This document shows, piece by piece, positions 15,595-25,980 of a stretch of DNA of 64,000 nt. Each line of letters begins with the position of its first letter. Within the stretch, counting starts at the first letter, position 1. A program made the translations under genes and the position numbers. The DNA comes from a bacterium (GTDB taxonomy: Bacteria > Chloroflexota > Anaerolineae > Caldilineales > Caldilineaceae), in assembly GCA_016124945.1 (NCBI GenBank), contig WGMT01000024.1:124001-188000 (forward strand), written 5' to 3'. The notes below the pieces were generated by a model. It worked only from the letters and a program-made list of their open reading frames with translations. It had not been told where the DNA came from and made no database searches.

Positions 15595-16449
15595 ATGACG
15601 ACACTTGCTCCGTCCCGCGGCCGCCGCTCGCCTGCCGATCTCTTCGCCCGACTGCCCTACTGGCTGATTGTGGCGGTGTTGATCGGCATTTTTATGCTGT
15701 GGGAAATCCTCACAGACGCCGACTATCGCATCATTTTTAATGCCGTCTCGCGTGGCATCGGGGTGACGATCTACGTCTGCATCGTCGCCTATGTCTTCGC
15801 CGTGCTGACGGGGCTGCTCCTTGGGCTAATGCGTATGTCGACCAATCGGGTGATCCGCGAGGTGAGCACCTTTTACATCGAGATCGTGCGTGGCGTGCCC
15901 ATGTTGGTGATCCTCTATTACGTGGCTTTTGTGGGCGCGCCCGTGATTGTGGACGTAATCAACTGGGGCGGCCTACAGCTCACCACGCTTGGGATTCCAC
16001 AACTTGGCACGCCGCTTGCCGAATTCAGCATCCGCCGCCTCGATTTTACCTCGCGCGCTATCCTGGCACTGGTGATTGGCTACAGCGCCTTCATTGCCGA
16101 GATCTTCCGCGCCGGCATTGAGAGCATCGAACGTGGACAGATGGAAGCGGCGCGGAGTCTGGGCATGTCCTACTGGCAGGCCATGCGTTTTGTGATCCTG
16201 CCACAAGCTGTTCGACGTGTGCTGCCACCACTGGGCAACGATTTTGTGGCCATGCTCAAAGATTCAGCGCTCGTTTCCGTCCTCGGTGTACCCGACATCA
16301 CACAGATGGGAAAGGTCTACGCCGCGGGTACCTTCAAATTTTTCGAGACCTACAACGTCGTCGCCTTCCTTTATCTGGTGATGACGGTGGCACTGTCACT
16401 TGTGGTGCGCTGGATCGAACAGCGTATGCCCTCGGGGAATGAGCGCTAG
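15595..16449 (+). CDS. Polar amino-acid ABC transporter permease (second)
   Basis: A 284-residue HisM/GlnP-type permease with multiple membrane segments, an EAA loop ([20 protein letters not shown]) and the [20 protein letters not shown] block. It is the likely partner of the tandem binding protein; no ATPase gene follows, so it may borrow the one at 6641. No Shine-Dalgarno is visible before ATG 15595, because the right arm of the hairpin element runs up to 7 bases before it. The frame stays open to a TTG at 15541 through the repeat, so the true start is uncertain. Confidence 0.88.
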   Translation: MTTLAPSRGRRSPADLFARLPYWLIVAVLIGIFMLWEILTDADYRIIFNAVSRGIGVTIYVCIVAYVFAVLTGLLLGLMRMSTNRVIREVSTFYIEIVRGVPMLVILYYVAFVGAPVIVDVINWGGLQLTTLGIPQLGTPLAEFSIRRLDFTSRAILALVIGYSAFIAEIFRAGIESIERGQMEAARSLGMSYWQAMRFVILPQAVRRVLPPLGNDFVAMLKDSALVSVLGVPDITQMGKVYAAGTFKFFETYNVVAFLYLVMTVALSLVVRWIEQRMPSGNER

Positions 16450-16479
16450 ACATTGCGCCGGATCATCCATCCCAATTCT

Positions 16480-16507
16480 TTGTCACTTCCACTCCATTAG
16501 GTAAAAT
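16480..16507 (+). promoter_or_regulatory. Probable pdxS promoter
   Basis: TTGTCA at 16480-16485 and TAAAAT at 16502-16507 are spaced by 16 bases, each 5 of 6 to consensus. The leader of about 105 bases contains AACGTGT (16520-16526) facing ACACGTT (16542-16548), a possible protein-binding palindrome. No known riboswitch motif was recognised. Confidence 0.5.
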
Positions 16508-16619
16508 AAGGCACTTAGAAACGTGTGCAGAAATTGGACGTACACGTTCGTATGTAGAATTGTCGAGATTTTGTTGTGATTCATTGCAGCCGGCGCGAAA
16601 GCGATTGAGGAGAGAAACC

Positions 16620-17546
16620 ATGAGCAACCAGCAGAGTGGCCTGAACGGCCAACAAAATGGTCACGTTGAAAAGGGGACGTTCGCCGTCAAGGCGGGCATG
16701 GCGCAGATGTTGAAGGGCGGCGTCATTATGGATGTGGTCAATGCCGAACAGGCGCGCATCGCCGAAGAAGCAGGCGCTTGCGCCGTGATGGCGCTGGAAC
16801 GGGTGCCGGCGGACATTCGCAAACAGGGTGGCGTCGCCCGCATGAGTGATCCGCAGATGATCAAGGAGATCATCGCGGCTGTCACGATTCCGGTCATGGC
16901 CAAAGCCCGCATTGGTCACTTCGTCGAAGCGCAGATTCTTGAGGCCATTGGCGTCGACTACATCGACGAGAGTGAGGTCCTCACCCCGGCAGACGAAGAG
17001 CACCACATCAACAAGCACAAATTCGCTGTGCCCTTTGTCTGTGGCTGCCGCAACTTAGGCGAGGCCCTGCGCCGTGTGGCCGAAGGGGCCGCCATGATCC
17101 GCACCAAAGGCGAAGCCGGCACCGGCAACGTGGTCGAAGCCGTGCGTCACGCCCGCTCCGTCCACAGTGCCATTCGCCAACTCACCACCATGGACGAGGA
17201 CGAGCTTTACGCCTATGCCAAGGAAATCCGCGCACCGTTCGATCTGGTGAAGCAGACGGCTGAACTGGGGCGACTGCCTGTAGTCAACTTCGCCGCCGGC
17301 GGCGTCGCTACCCCGGCGGACGCTGCCTTGATGATGCAACTGGGCGTCGACGGTGTCTTCGTAGGATCGGGCATCTTCAAGAGCGGTGATCCAGTGAAGC
17401 GTGGACACGCCATCGTGCAGGCTGTGACGCACTACAACGATGCCAAGATCCTCGCCGAAGTGAGCGAAGACCTGGGCGAACCAATGGTCGGCATCAATCT
17501 GGATACACTTTCTGAACCGGAAAAGATGGCGCACAGAGGGTGGTAA
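16620..17546 (+). CDS. pdxS: Pyridoxal 5'-phosphate synthase, synthase subunit
   Basis: A 308-residue PdxS/SNZ TIM barrel that condenses ribose 5-phosphate, glyceraldehyde 3-phosphate and ammonia to pyridoxal 5'-phosphate. The highly conserved segments are all present: [41 protein letters not shown] with its active-site Lys, [15 protein letters not shown], and [10 protein letters not shown] with the second Lys. The N-terminus has a 17-residue Gln/Asn-rich extension. GAGGAGAG at 16608-16615 sets the start. It works with PdxT, 109 bases downstream. Confidence 0.97.
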   Translation: MSNQQSGLNGQQNGHVEKGTFAVKAGMAQMLKGGVIMDVVNAEQARIAEEAGACAVMALERVPADIRKQGGVARMSDPQMIKEIIAAVTIPVMAKARIGHFVEAQILEAIGVDYIDESEVLTPADEEHHINKHKFAVPFVCGCRNLGEALRRVAEGAAMIRTKGEAGTGNVVEAVRHARSVHSAIRQLTTMDEDELYAYAKEIRAPFDLVKQTAELGRLPVVNFAAGGVATPADAALMMQLGVDGVFVGSGIFKSGDPVKRGHAIVQAVTHYNDAKILAEVSEDLGEPMVGINLDTLSEPEKMAHRGW

Positions 17547-17655
17547 CAAGCACGTCGGCAACAACGAGGCGATGACGTGGGGATGCCGTGAAGTCCGGCT
17601 CCCAGTATCTTATCGATAGCAAATTAGGTCAAAGCCGGTATCCGAAAAGGTAACC

Positions 17656-18258
17656 ATGACCACTACAACCATCGGTGTCCTTGCACTGCAAGGGGCTTTT
17701 CGGGAACATGTAAAGATCCTGAGAAACCTTGGCATCGCCGCTGAAGAAGTACGCAAGCCGGACCAACTCAACGGCCTGAACGGGCTGATTATCCCCGGCG
17801 GAGAAAGCACCAGTATGGCGCTCATCGCCGAACGATGGGGCATGATCGAACCCCTACGCCGTTGGGTCCATAGCGGAAGGCCGACATGGGGCACCTGCGC
17901 CGGCATGATTCTGCTGGCCGAACAAGCAACCGGACAGAAACAGGGGGGGCAGGCGCTTATCGGCGGACTTGACGTGACCGTAAACCGCAACTATTTCGGC
18001 CGCCAAGTTGACAGCTTTGAAATCGAGCTGACCGTGAAAGCCTTTGGCGATCACCCGTTCCATGCAGTCTTTATTCGGGCACCGGCGATCACGGCTGTAG
18101 CGCCCCATGTCGAAGTCCTGGCAGAAATCCAACCGGCTGGTGACAGCAACCAAGTTGCCGTTGCCGCTCGTCAAGGCACAATCCTAGCCACCGCTTTCCA
18201 TCCCGAACTGACCCAGGATCATCGCTGGCACCAAATGTTTGCCGAGATGGTGAGTTGA
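17656..18258 (+). CDS. pdxT: Pyridoxal 5'-phosphate synthase, glutaminase subunit
   Basis: A 200-residue class I glutaminase (PdxT/SNO) that frees ammonia from glutamine and channels it to PdxS. Motifs are the PGGEST oxyanion segment near residue 48, the nucleophile in GTCAGM and the His-Glu pair in AFHPELT. The length is normal for the family. A strong terminator follows, so pdxS-pdxT forms a closed unit with the promoter at 16480. Confidence 0.97.
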   Translation: MTTTTIGVLALQGAFREHVKILRNLGIAAEEVRKPDQLNGLNGLIIPGGESTSMALIAERWGMIEPLRRWVHSGRPTWGTCAGMILLAEQATGQKQGGQALIGGLDVTVNRNYFGRQVDSFEIELTVKAFGDHPFHAVFIRAPAITAVAPHVEVLAEIQPAGDSNQVAVAARQGTILATAFHPELTQDHRWHQMFAEMVS

Positions 18259-18272
18259 GCCATCAAGCCCAA

Positions 18273-18310
18273 AAAGAGAAACCCCTCGGCAAGCCGAGGG
18301 GTTTCTCTTT
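18273..18310. terminator. Bidirectional terminator after pdxT
   Basis: An 18-bp perfect stem (18273-18290 with 18293-18310) with a tiny loop. The arms start AAAGAGAAACC and end GGTTTCTCTTT, giving a T-rich end on both strands. It separates pdxT from the convergent DUF4013 gene. Confidence 0.9.
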
Positions 18311-18372
18311 GGCAAAAAGATGCTACGAAATCCAAAACAGTGAATCGAACAGCGCAACCTCAAAAAACTGGA

Positions 18373-19338
18373 TCACCGTCTGATATCACCTGCCGGACCG
18401 CTCTCACTGTCGCCGCCGGACGAACCAGGTAAGCCGTCCTGAGAACCGCTTGATCCTGCATCCGTACGCGTGACATCGTCTGGCGACACCTCATCCATAG
18501 GGGGCGTGGGCGCTGCTTCAGCGCTTTGCGGATCACGCACCACTACCGAAGACGGAGCCGCCGGCGCTGTACTGGGCGTAGGTGCAGACGGAGTATCATT
18601 AGAGGCGTACACGCCCGAATCGTACGTTGCCGTAGCGGGCTGCCATCTCGCGAAGCCATCCGCAGGGAGCTGACCGTACAGGTGATACTGGAAATAAGCG
18701 GTCACCAAGGTGCCAAGCGGGATGGTCACAATCAAGCCGATACCACAGGCAACAAGGCCCACCAAGAAGGCAACCGTGGAAAGGATCAGGCTACCCACGA
18801 CATAGACAATCGCCACAACGGCCACGTCGCCAATATTTTTGCGGGTAAACTGCCAAATCTCCGTAAACGCAAGCCCGCTGCGAATCCGCTCATCCCGCGC
18901 GAACGAGATCGTGAAACCCGGCTGAACCAAAGCAACGAAAAGAGCATAAATCAGCGACAGACAACTTCCGCAAAGCAGCAAGACCAGCCCAAATAAAGCA
19001 GCACCTTCGTCTCCGGTGTCCAGCAAAACCGCTCCGAAAATAGTCGGCAGCGTCATCACCAAAACTGGCAGCGTCCATACGAACGTGACCACGAACATCT
19101 TGAAACCACGGGCAAGGTCATCTGCCCACTGATCCCACTCAGGCAGCACAGAACGGGCACCGCTCTGCACATTGCCCATCAACCGTAATCCATAGCCGGT
19201 CAAAATAAAGAAACCAACTACACCGACCAGAACAGAACTAAGCAGGATACTCACCAACAACACAAGCGTGCCGATGGTCGTCTTCTCTATCCACCGTTCT
19301 TCCTCAGTAAAATACGTTAACGCACGGCCGATATCCAT
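18373..19338 (-). CDS. DUF4013 family membrane protein
   Basis: A 321-residue integral membrane protein. Residues about 20-230 hold several hydrophobic segments (e.g. LVLLVSILLSSVLVGVVGFF) and match the DUF4013 layout. The C-terminal 90 residues are a soluble Ala-Pro-Ser-Asp-rich tail. The start at 19338 has AAAGGAG five bases upstream; the longer frame lacks one. The function of the family is unknown. It is convergent with pdxT. Confidence 0.82.
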   Translation of the reverse strand: MDIGRALTYFTEEERWIEKTTIGTLVLLVSILLSSVLVGVVGFFILTGYGLRLMGNVQSGARSVLPEWDQWADDLARGFKMFVVTFVWTLPVLVMTLPTIFGAVLLDTGDEGAALFGLVLLLCGSCLSLIYALFVALVQPGFTISFARDERIRSGLAFTEIWQFTRKNIGDVAVVAIVYVVGSLILSTVAFLVGLVACGIGLIVTIPLGTLVTAYFQYHLYGQLPADGFARWQPATATYDSGVYASNDTPSAPTPSTAPAAPSSVVVRDPQSAEAAPTPPMDEVSPDDVTRTDAGSSGSQDGLPGSSGGDSESGPAGDIRR

Positions 19339-19568
19339 AAAAACTCCTTTGTGTTTCCTTGACGACGCCAAAAAACGACGTCTGCATACCGAAGATGGCA
19401 GGAAAATTCTAGCACAGCCGCCACACCAATCAAACCGAAAGAACGTGGCGAAACTCATCCGACACTACGTGGCACGCCAAAAAAAGTTGCGCAACCCAGA
19501 AAGGACGCATGGACCTAACCAGATCCAATAAAACGCCTGCGCGCCACTATCGCCAGAGACAACTACTG

Positions 19569-20864
19569 TTATGGGCCGGCAAGGGCGGCCTCGATCTCCT
19601 CCCGTACCCACTCGCTCTCCTCTACCGCCAATGCCGCTTGCAAGAGCCGGGATATGCCACGGCGAGACCCTCGCCCAACCTGCCCCAGTGCCCAAGCCGC
19701 GTGTCCACGCGGAAGGGGATCTGCATCGCACAGCGCCAGCCGTAACGCGTCCACGACCTCACGATCCCCCCAATTCCCAAGCGCCACACAGACATTGCGC
19801 AACAGGCCCACACGGCCAGCACGCAACAACGGCGAACCTGCAAAACGCGTCGCAAAGGCCACATCATCGAGCCAGTAAGGCGACTCGCTACGAAACCCGT
19901 CAAGCAAAGATGGCGCCACTCGTTCAACGATTGCACTGGCAACGCCAGGTGCGTCTAAACCGACTGTCCGTCTACGATTCCAAGGACAAACCTCCTGGCA
20001 CACATCACAGCCAAAGATCCGGTTGCCAAACGCCGATCTCAATCGACGGGGGATAGCCTGCCGGCTCTCAATCGTCCAGTAGGAAATACACAAGGCAGGA
20101 TCCAAATGGAGGGGACCCACAAAGGCGTCGGTCGGGCAAGCAGAAAGACAACGAGTGCAGCCTCCGCAGGTCCCTATCGCCTGGCCGTCTCCTACCGGAA
20201 CCTCCCACCGACCCAAACGTGTGTTCCAACTAAGCCCGTCGGCAACTTCGTCGACGACGACACTCGCCTCAGCCGTCACAACCGGCTTGTAATCGAACAC
20301 CTCAGGCACCATCAACGTACCCAAGAGCAGCCAACTCCCCTGCACAGGATGAATCGTACAGCAGTTCTTCCCTGTGAATCCCAAACCTGCTGAGCGCGCC
20401 CAGTCTCTCTCAAGCACGGGGCCGGTGTCAACCAGCGCCTTACCCCGCCGTTCACGACCACTGGCCGCACGAATCATCCCATCCAACGCGTAGAGAGAAG
20501 GGCGCATCACATCGTGATAATCTGCACGCCACGCATAACGCGCGATGACACCCCGGCTCGGATCAGCGAGGATAGACGGGTCGATGAAGACCCGGCCATA
20601 ATCGACGCCGACCACGATCACAGAGCGGAATTCCTCGCCGCCACGGGCTAGGCGTTCAGGTTCAACACGCTTTTCAACGAAACGCTCCAGGTACCGCATC
20701 TCTCCGGCACGTCCCAAAGCAAGCCACCGCTCGAAAAACTCACTGTGGAGCGCCCGGCCAATAGGAACGATACCGCACAGGTCGAAACCCAATTGAAAAG
20801 CACGCTCAAACACCAACTGCGTCAAATCAGAGATACCAGCGTGCAGACTCGCATCATTCATCAT
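19569..20864 (-). CDS. queG: Epoxyqueuosine reductase
   Basis: A 431-residue QueG protein that makes queuosine from epoxyqueuosine in tRNA, using cobalamin and two 4Fe-4S clusters. The cluster motifs are CGGCTRCLSACPTDAF and, further on, CDVCQEVCPWN. The N-terminal cobalamin-binding part contains RYAWRADYHDVM and DTGPVLERDWA. The C-terminal 100 residues look like HEAT repeats (RNVCVALGNWGDREVVDAL), common in longer QueG forms. Two adjacent ATGs (20864, 20861) are possible starts. Confidence 0.94.
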   Translation of the reverse strand: MMNDASLHAGISDLTQLVFERAFQLGFDLCGIVPIGRALHSEFFERWLALGRAGEMRYLERFVEKRVEPERLARGGEEFRSVIVVGVDYGRVFIDPSILADPSRGVIARYAWRADYHDVMRPSLYALDGMIRAASGRERRGKALVDTGPVLERDWARSAGLGFTGKNCCTIHPVQGSWLLLGTLMVPEVFDYKPVVTAEASVVVDEVADGLSWNTRLGRWEVPVGDGQAIGTCGGCTRCLSACPTDAFVGPLHLDPALCISYWTIESRQAIPRRLRSAFGNRIFGCDVCQEVCPWNRRRTVGLDAPGVASAIVERVAPSLLDGFRSESPYWLDDVAFATRFAGSPLLRAGRVGLLRNVCVALGNWGDREVVDALRLALCDADPLPRGHAAWALGQVGRGSRRGISRLLQAALAVEESEWVREEIEAALAGP

Positions 20865-21111
20865 GACTTCAGTATACAGCAACCCCTCAAAGACGTCGCC
20901 ACGGCACATAACCGCGAAGAAAACGGCGAGCAAGCGTGCCAGGCGCTTCCCACTGGCCTAACGCCCAAAGTAAAGAACCCGCATAACAGAGACCCAAAGC
21001 CCGCAGCACTTGCTCCGGATCGCACCAAACGAGGGGGGTAAGACCAACGTGCCCAACATGAAACAGACCTGAGGTGGGCAAACTGAAGCAACCGGCTGCT
21101 CAAGAAACCAC

Positions 21112-21142
21112 AAAAAAGGGGACACGCCACCGACGTGTCCCC
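21112..21142 (-). terminator. Intrinsic terminator for the 21.2-22.8 kb operon
   Basis: GGGGACACG at 21118-21126 pairs with CGTGTCCCC at 21134-21142. Read on the minus strand, the stem is followed by six T residues (21117-21112). It lies just beyond the stop of the small membrane protein. Confidence 0.85.
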
Positions 21143-21167
21143 CAAACCCAACTATGATACTGACAAG

Positions 21168-21566
21168 TCAACCATCTTCCCACTCCTCTTCGCTACCCAC
21201 CACCCGAAACTCCCGCCTTCCATGGCCGTCGACGAAGGATGGCGTTGCCGGTAGGTAACCATGGACTTCCTTTGGGGCCGGCTGCCCGTATCCTCCCGGA
21301 TATCCGCCCATTGGCGGGCTGACCACTATGACCGGTGGCTGATACGAGTTACCTCCCGGTACACCCTCCGTTCGTCTTTGCGTCTCCGGTGAACGTTCAC
21401 TCCGACGCGTCGCAGCCATCACGAGTAGCGCGGCTGGAATTCCGGCCAAAATACCGAATATCACCCCGATGGCCATGCTTAAGGCGTCGGAACTCAGCCG
21501 CTGACCCACACCCCAGCCCAAGGCGGCGCAGAACAGTAGTACAGCGACAATAAAAAATTTCTTCAC
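21168..21566 (-). CDS. Small two-segment membrane protein
   Basis: A 132-residue protein with two hydrophobic helices at the N-terminus (about residues 3-19 and 29-52) and a Gly-Pro-Tyr-rich soluble tail ending acidic (SEEEWEDG). GTG at 21566 is the start, with GGAGAT upstream. It lies 38 bases downstream of the FtsK-like ATPase on the same strand. It could anchor that ATPase, which has no membrane segment of its own (inference). I do not recognise a family. Confidence 0.72.
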   Translation of the reverse strand: MKKFFIVAVLLFCAALGWGVGQRLSSDALSMAIGVIFGILAGIPAALLVMAATRRSERSPETQRRTEGVPGGNSYQPPVIVVSPPMGGYPGGYGQPAPKEVHGYLPATPSFVDGHGRREFRVVGSEEEWEDG

Positions 21567-21604
21567 GTTTTTCCATCTCCCAATTCCAACGTTCTACAGA
21601 CCTA

Positions 21605-22777
21605 CTATGCGTTATGGATCGGCTGACTATTACCCGTCCTGCCAAACAACTTACCAAGTGCTGCGATTGGCGCCGGAAAGACAAACGGTCGCGAAGGAGC
21701 TTGAGTCTGCGGGGATTCGACCTGCTCAGAAGCACAATCAGGATGCCAGCGGCGGCTGTTGCGGTTACCCTGCCAAAGCTCGCCAACAACGACGTCCATG
21801 TCGTTCCGCCCAAGCCATGCAGCCTGAAAGCGGACAACTTCTCCACCGGCCACAAGGAGAAAGTCGCCCTTGCCGTCTAGCTTTTCAGCGCCCGAACTGT
21901 TTACACCGGTGGCGTAGCGGGCTTCGTCGGCCCCGGCCACCACACCAACCAGGCGAACTGGGAAGTTGGCCTTGATCGATCCACCAATGAGTGCGGCAGT
22001 CGGCTTCTGGGTACAGGCTACAAGGTGAATGCCTGCCTCACGTCCCCGTTGCGCAATCCTGGAAATCGCTGCTTCAACTGACTTTCCACCGACTTGAATC
22101 AAGTCTGCCAGTTCGTCAATGGCCACGACAATCGCCGGTCGCGACTCGCTCGCTCGATCTCTGCGCTCCATCTCGCCCACAACCCAATTGAGCGCGGCTT
22201 CTGCCAGTTCAATCGTATCCTGAACGCCGTTGAGGACGTGGGGCAGCCGCTCGAGGGGGCGAAATCCACGACCCTTAGGATCGATTAGAATCATCTGAAG
22301 ATCGCCCTGCCGGTTGAACATGGCCATCGACGTCAAGAATGTCCTTGCGAGCGCGGTCTTCCCCGAACCAGTCGTTCCAGCCAACAAGACGTGCGAAACA
22401 CTCGGTGACGAAAGGCGCAAGACAAGGGGTGTTCCCGATTCGTCTACGCCCAGAACCGCGGCGAGCGGCGGGACTGTAGTTAGTCGCGTGCATAGTGGCA
22501 GCAGACGGACAGGTTGCGGATCTGGTCGCGGTACTTCGACATTAATCGCACCGCCGTCTCGATAGATCCTCGCTTCTCGGCTTCCAAGTGCTTGGGCGAT
22601 CTCCTCGGCAAGCGATGCCACCTTTGCCACCTTGGTGCCAAGCTGAGTCGCAAGCCGAAACTGGACAAGCCGAGGGGTTACGATACCGCCTTCGACTCTC
22701 CCGGTGATCTTATGGCGGCCCAGAACTGCCTCAATCCGATCCGCCTGCATGTTGAGTGTACGGGTACGCCGAGCCAT
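21605..22777 (-). CDS. Soluble FtsK/SpoIIIE-family ATPase
   Basis: A 390-residue protein with the FtsK motor core: Walker A AGTTGSGKTALAR near residue 132, Walker B VVAIDELADLI near 215 and a GIHLVACTQKPTA sensor region. The N-terminal 100 residues resemble the FtsK alpha domain (VEGGIVTPRLVQFRLA). It lacks the membrane domain and the C-terminal gamma (KOPS-reading) domain of full FtsK, so it is probably not the division translocase. AAAGGAGG precedes the ATG. The LexA-type box at 22971 lies upstream, suggesting damage control (inference). Confidence 0.85.
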   Translation of the reverse strand: MARRTRTLNMQADRIEAVLGRHKITGRVEGGIVTPRLVQFRLATQLGTKVAKVASLAEEIAQALGSREARIYRDGGAINVEVPRPDPQPVRLLPLCTRLTTVPPLAAVLGVDESGTPLVLRLSSPSVSHVLLAGTTGSGKTALARTFLTSMAMFNRQGDLQMILIDPKGRGFRPLERLPHVLNGVQDTIELAEAALNWVVGEMERRDRASESRPAIVVAIDELADLIQVGGKSVEAAISRIAQRGREAGIHLVACTQKPTAALIGGSIKANFPVRLVGVVAGADEARYATGVNSSGAEKLDGKGDFLLVAGGEVVRFQAAWLGRNDMDVVVGELWQGNRNSRRWHPDCASEQVESPQTQAPSRPFVFPAPIAALGKLFGRTGNSQPIHNA

Positions 22778-22970
22778 GAGCCCTCCTTTCCCTTTGTGCT
22801 CCTATTGGTTCAAAAGTATTCTTCATGCTAGGATCTTGTAGAAGTGCTCCACTTTGGAGTGTCGAACTGAATCAGGCAAGAGGCGAAGGCAGAGGCGACA
22901 GCGTTAAGTGGCATGCGACAGTGTGAGGTGCCCTGGTAAAGCGTCTGCAAATGTTCTAATACGAGTGTAT

Positions 22971-22984
22971 AGAACACGTGTTCT
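22971..22984. promoter_or_regulatory. LexA-type operator (SOS box)
   Basis: AGAACACGTGTTCT is a perfect 14-base palindrome. It matches the AGAAC-N4-GTTCT operator described for Dehalococcoides LexA and fits the Bacillus-type GAAC-N4-GTTC core. It lies between the divergent FtsK-like gene (start 22777) and clpB (start 23071). An extra GTTCT half-site lies at 22953-22957. Which gene it controls is not clear from position alone. Confidence 0.6.
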
Positions 22985-23070
22985 TGTGTCAATACCCAGA
23001 TTGAGATTTGGGATACCAAGGCCTGAAATTGGGATATGCATCTCGCAATCCAGGAACTACAGGAAAAAAT

Positions 23071-25677
23071 ATGCGCCCGGATCGATACACAGAATTACTT
23101 CAGGATGCGGTCTTAGAAGCCCAATCTTTGGCAAGACAACACAATCATCCTTCGGTGGATCCCGAACACTTGTTGCTGGCCCTCATCCAGCAACAGAACG
23201 GGGTGGTTCCGTCTGTCCTACGGCGGGCTGAGGCGGATCTGGTGCGACTGCAGTCCAATGTCGAAGGCGCGCTCAATCGGCGCGCCCGGGCCTCGGGCAG
23301 TGGCATCCAGGTGAACCTAAGCCGGTCTACGTCGGCTCTCCTTGACGCGGCGGAGCAGCGGGCTACTGCCATGAAAGACGCCTACACCTCGACGGAGCAT
23401 GTCCTTTTGGCGATGGCGACCTCCGGCGACACTGCCGAGAGCAAGTTACTGGCGTCTGTGGGCGCGACCGAAGACCGCATCATGCGCGCCCTCGCGACGG
23501 TGCGGGGCAGCCAACGGGTCACTTCGCAGAACCCTGAAGGTCAATACGAGGCGCTTGAGAAGTATGGGCGCGACTTGACCAAGGACGCGGCCGCCGGGAA
23601 GCTTGATCCTGTCATTGGGCGTGACGAAGAGATCCGTCGTGTTGTTCAGATCTTGAGTCGGCGTACAAAGAACAATCCGGTGCTGATTGGCGATCCCGGT
23701 GTCGGAAAGACGGCGATAGTAGAGGGTTTGGCACAGCGCGTCGTTTCAGGTGACGTACCCACTTCGCTCCGCAATCGCCGTCTGATTTCACTTGATTTGG
23801 GCTCAATGCTTGCCGGTGCGAAGTTCCGAGGAGAGTTTGAAGAAAGGCTCAAGGCCGTCCTCAACGAAGTTCAAGCGAGCGCGGGCGAGGTGATTCTGTT
23901 CATCGATGAAATGCATACGTTGGTCGGTGCAGGTGCTGCAGAAGGTGCACTCGATGCCTCGAACATGTTGAAACCCATGTTGGCACGCGGCGAACTGCAT
24001 GCAATTGGCGCCACCACGTTGGACGAGTACCGAAAACATATTGAGAAGGACGCCGCGCTCGAAAGGCGGTTTCAACCCGTGATTGTTGACCAGCCCTCGG
24101 TTGACGATACCATTTCCATTCTGCGTGGACTCAAAGTGCGCTACGAAGTGCACCACGGTGTACGCATCACCGATGCAGCCGTGATCGCAGCCAGCCGCAT
24201 GAGCCATCGCTACATCAGCGACCGCTTCCTGCCCGACAAGGCTATTGACTTAATTGACGAGGCAGCCAGCACTTTGCGTATGCAGATCGATAGTAAGCCA
24301 CAAGTATTAGACGAGGTCGATCGTCAGGTGATGCAGTTAGAGATCGAGCGTGAGGCGCTGCGCCGCGAGAGTGATCAAGCGTCGGGAAAACGGCTGTCAA
24401 CGCTTGAATCCGAGCTAACCGACCTCAAGGAACGGAGCCTTCGGCTCTCTACCATGTGGCAAAGCGAGCGCGAAGCGATTGCTCGACTCCAATCGCTCAA
24501 GGAGGAGGTTGATCACGTTTCCACTCAGATTGAGCAGGCCGAGCGTGAGTATGACTTGCAGCGCGCCGCCGAACTCCGTTACGGCCGGTTGAATGAGCTA
24601 AGCCGCCAGATTGCTGCTGCTGAAGAGCGAGTACAACAGCTCCAACGAGACGGCGCCCTACTCAAGGAAGAGGTTGACGCTGAGGAAATCGCTTCCGTTG
24701 TCAGTAAGTGGACGGGCATCCCTGTAAGCAACCTTATGGAATCTGAACGGCAGAAACTGGTACGCATGGAAGACGAACTACACCGCCGCGTGGTCGGCCA
24801 GGATAAGGCCGTGCGTGTCGTAGCTGCCGCCATCCGACGGAGCCGAGCCGGTCTCCAGGATCCAGCCCGCCCCATCGGCAGTTTCATCTTTCTCGGTCCA
24901 ACCGGGGTTGGGAAGACCGAACTCGCCCGTACGCTGGCACGATTCCTGTTTGATGACGAGAACAACATAGTTCGCATAGATATGAGCGAGTATCAGGAGC
25001 GGCATACGGTCGCCAGGCTGGTGGGTGCACCTCCTGGATACGTTGGCTACGACGAAGGTGGTCAATTGACCGAATCGGTGCGTCGCCATCCTTATTCAGT
25101 CGTCCTCTTTGACGAGATAGAAAAGGCCCACCCCGAAGTCTTTAACGTCCTCCTTCAGGTACTAGATGATGGACGACTAACCGATGGCCAGGGACGGACG
25201 GTTGACTTCCGCAACACGGTTATCATCATGACAAGCAACATTGGCAGCCACCACATTCTAGAGGTAGCCGGTGTCGACGACGAGGTAGAACGCAGGGTCC
25301 TTACGGCATTGCGCGCTCATTTCCGCCCTGAGTTCCTCAATCGCGTCGATGACATTGTGATCTTCCACAGCCTCACCATGGAACACCTCATCGAGATCGT
25401 AGACATTCAACTGCGTGGCATCGAGTCGCGACTCGCTGAACGTGGTATTCGAATCGAAGTGAGTGATGACGCCAAGCGCGCAATCGTTCAGGCCGGTTAT
25501 GACCCTGCCTACGGTGCACGGCCACTCAAGAGAGCCATACAGCAGTACGTGGCCGATCCGCTGGCGATTGAGATCCTAGAAAGTCGAGTTGCTGACGGAA
25601 GCGTGGTGACTGTGGGCAGCACCAACGGTGGTTTGACCTTCTCAGTGGGCGCTAGTGGGTCAATGTCACCGAGTTAA
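23071..25677 (+). CDS. clpB: ClpB-type AAA+ disaggregase
   Basis: An 868-residue Hsp100 chaperone. In order: Clp N domain (residues 1-145), NBD1 with GDPGVGKTA and [11 protein letters not shown], the long coiled-coil M domain (about 400-520) that separates ClpB from ClpC, NBD2 with GPTGVGKTE and the Walker [11 protein letters not shown], and the C-terminal D2-small domain. It refolds aggregated proteins with DnaK in the cytoplasm. The start at 23071 has AGGA 7 bases upstream; the frame continues upstream without a better site. No CIRCE element was found, only the LexA-type palindrome. Confidence 0.95.
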   Translation: MRPDRYTELLQDAVLEAQSLARQHNHPSVDPEHLLLALIQQQNGVVPSVLRRAEADLVRLQSNVEGALNRRARASGSGIQVNLSRSTSALLDAAEQRATAMKDAYTSTEHVLLAMATSGDTAESKLLASVGATEDRIMRALATVRGSQRVTSQNPEGQYEALEKYGRDLTKDAAAGKLDPVIGRDEEIRRVVQILSRRTKNNPVLIGDPGVGKTAIVEGLAQRVVSGDVPTSLRNRRLISLDLGSMLAGAKFRGEFEERLKAVLNEVQASAGEVILFIDEMHTLVGAGAAEGALDASNMLKPMLARGELHAIGATTLDEYRKHIEKDAALERRFQPVIVDQPSVDDTISILRGLKVRYEVHHGVRITDAAVIAASRMSHRYISDRFLPDKAIDLIDEAASTLRMQIDSKPQVLDEVDRQVMQLEIEREALRRESDQASGKRLSTLESELTDLKERSLRLSTMWQSEREAIARLQSLKEEVDHVSTQIEQAEREYDLQRAAELRYGRLNELSRQIAAAEERVQQLQRDGALLKEEVDAEEIASVVSKWTGIPVSNLMESERQKLVRMEDELHRRVVGQDKAVRVVAAAIRRSRAGLQDPARPIGSFIFLGPTGVGKTELARTLARFLFDDENNIVRIDMSEYQERHTVARLVGAPPGYVGYDEGGQLTESVRRHPYSVVLFDEIEKAHPEVFNVLLQVLDDGRLTDGQGRTVDFRNTVIIMTSNIGSHHILEVAGVDDEVERRVLTALRAHFRPEFLNRVDDIVIFHSLTMEHLIEIVDIQLRGIESRLAERGIRIEVSDDAKRAIVQAGYDPAYGARPLKRAIQQYVADPLAIEILESRVADGSVVTVGSTNGGLTFSVGASGSMSPS

Positions 25678-25980
25678 GCGAAGAGCACGCCATTTGCGCT
25701 CCGTGAGAAGGCGGCACATACCTAAACGACTCTGGCTTATGGTCAGTTAACGAGATGTTTACCTTTGGGGCTCGGCAGGGAAACATCTTGGTGTTTTGTC
25801 AGATTTGCGTTAATCGCCACGGGGAAGGGGCGGGCAATGGGTGGTCTCCGCCGAAGTGAATTCACCGCAAGTTCGGCATGGTGGCATCTTTTTTGGGGCC
25901 TCACGCAATATCCCCGAACTTGCTTTCCGACTTTATTATCGAATCCTGTTCAACTCGAAACCTGAACGAAGGAGCTTTTG
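25678..25980. other. Intergenic region, no feature recognised
   Basis: About 300 bases between clpB and the PLP enzyme. A 66-codon plus-strand frame is present but lacks a ribosome site and any recognisable content. No strong hairpin with a T-run was seen. The last bases carry AAGGAGC (25969-25975) for the next gene. Confidence 0.5.

Noticed and set aside
16508-16619. A riboswitch in the pdxS leader
   Set aside because: Only a simple 7-bp inverted repeat is visible; no known riboswitch core could be recognised.
23071-25677. ClpC rather than ClpB
   Set aside because: The coiled-coil middle domain is long (about 120 residues), which is the ClpB form.
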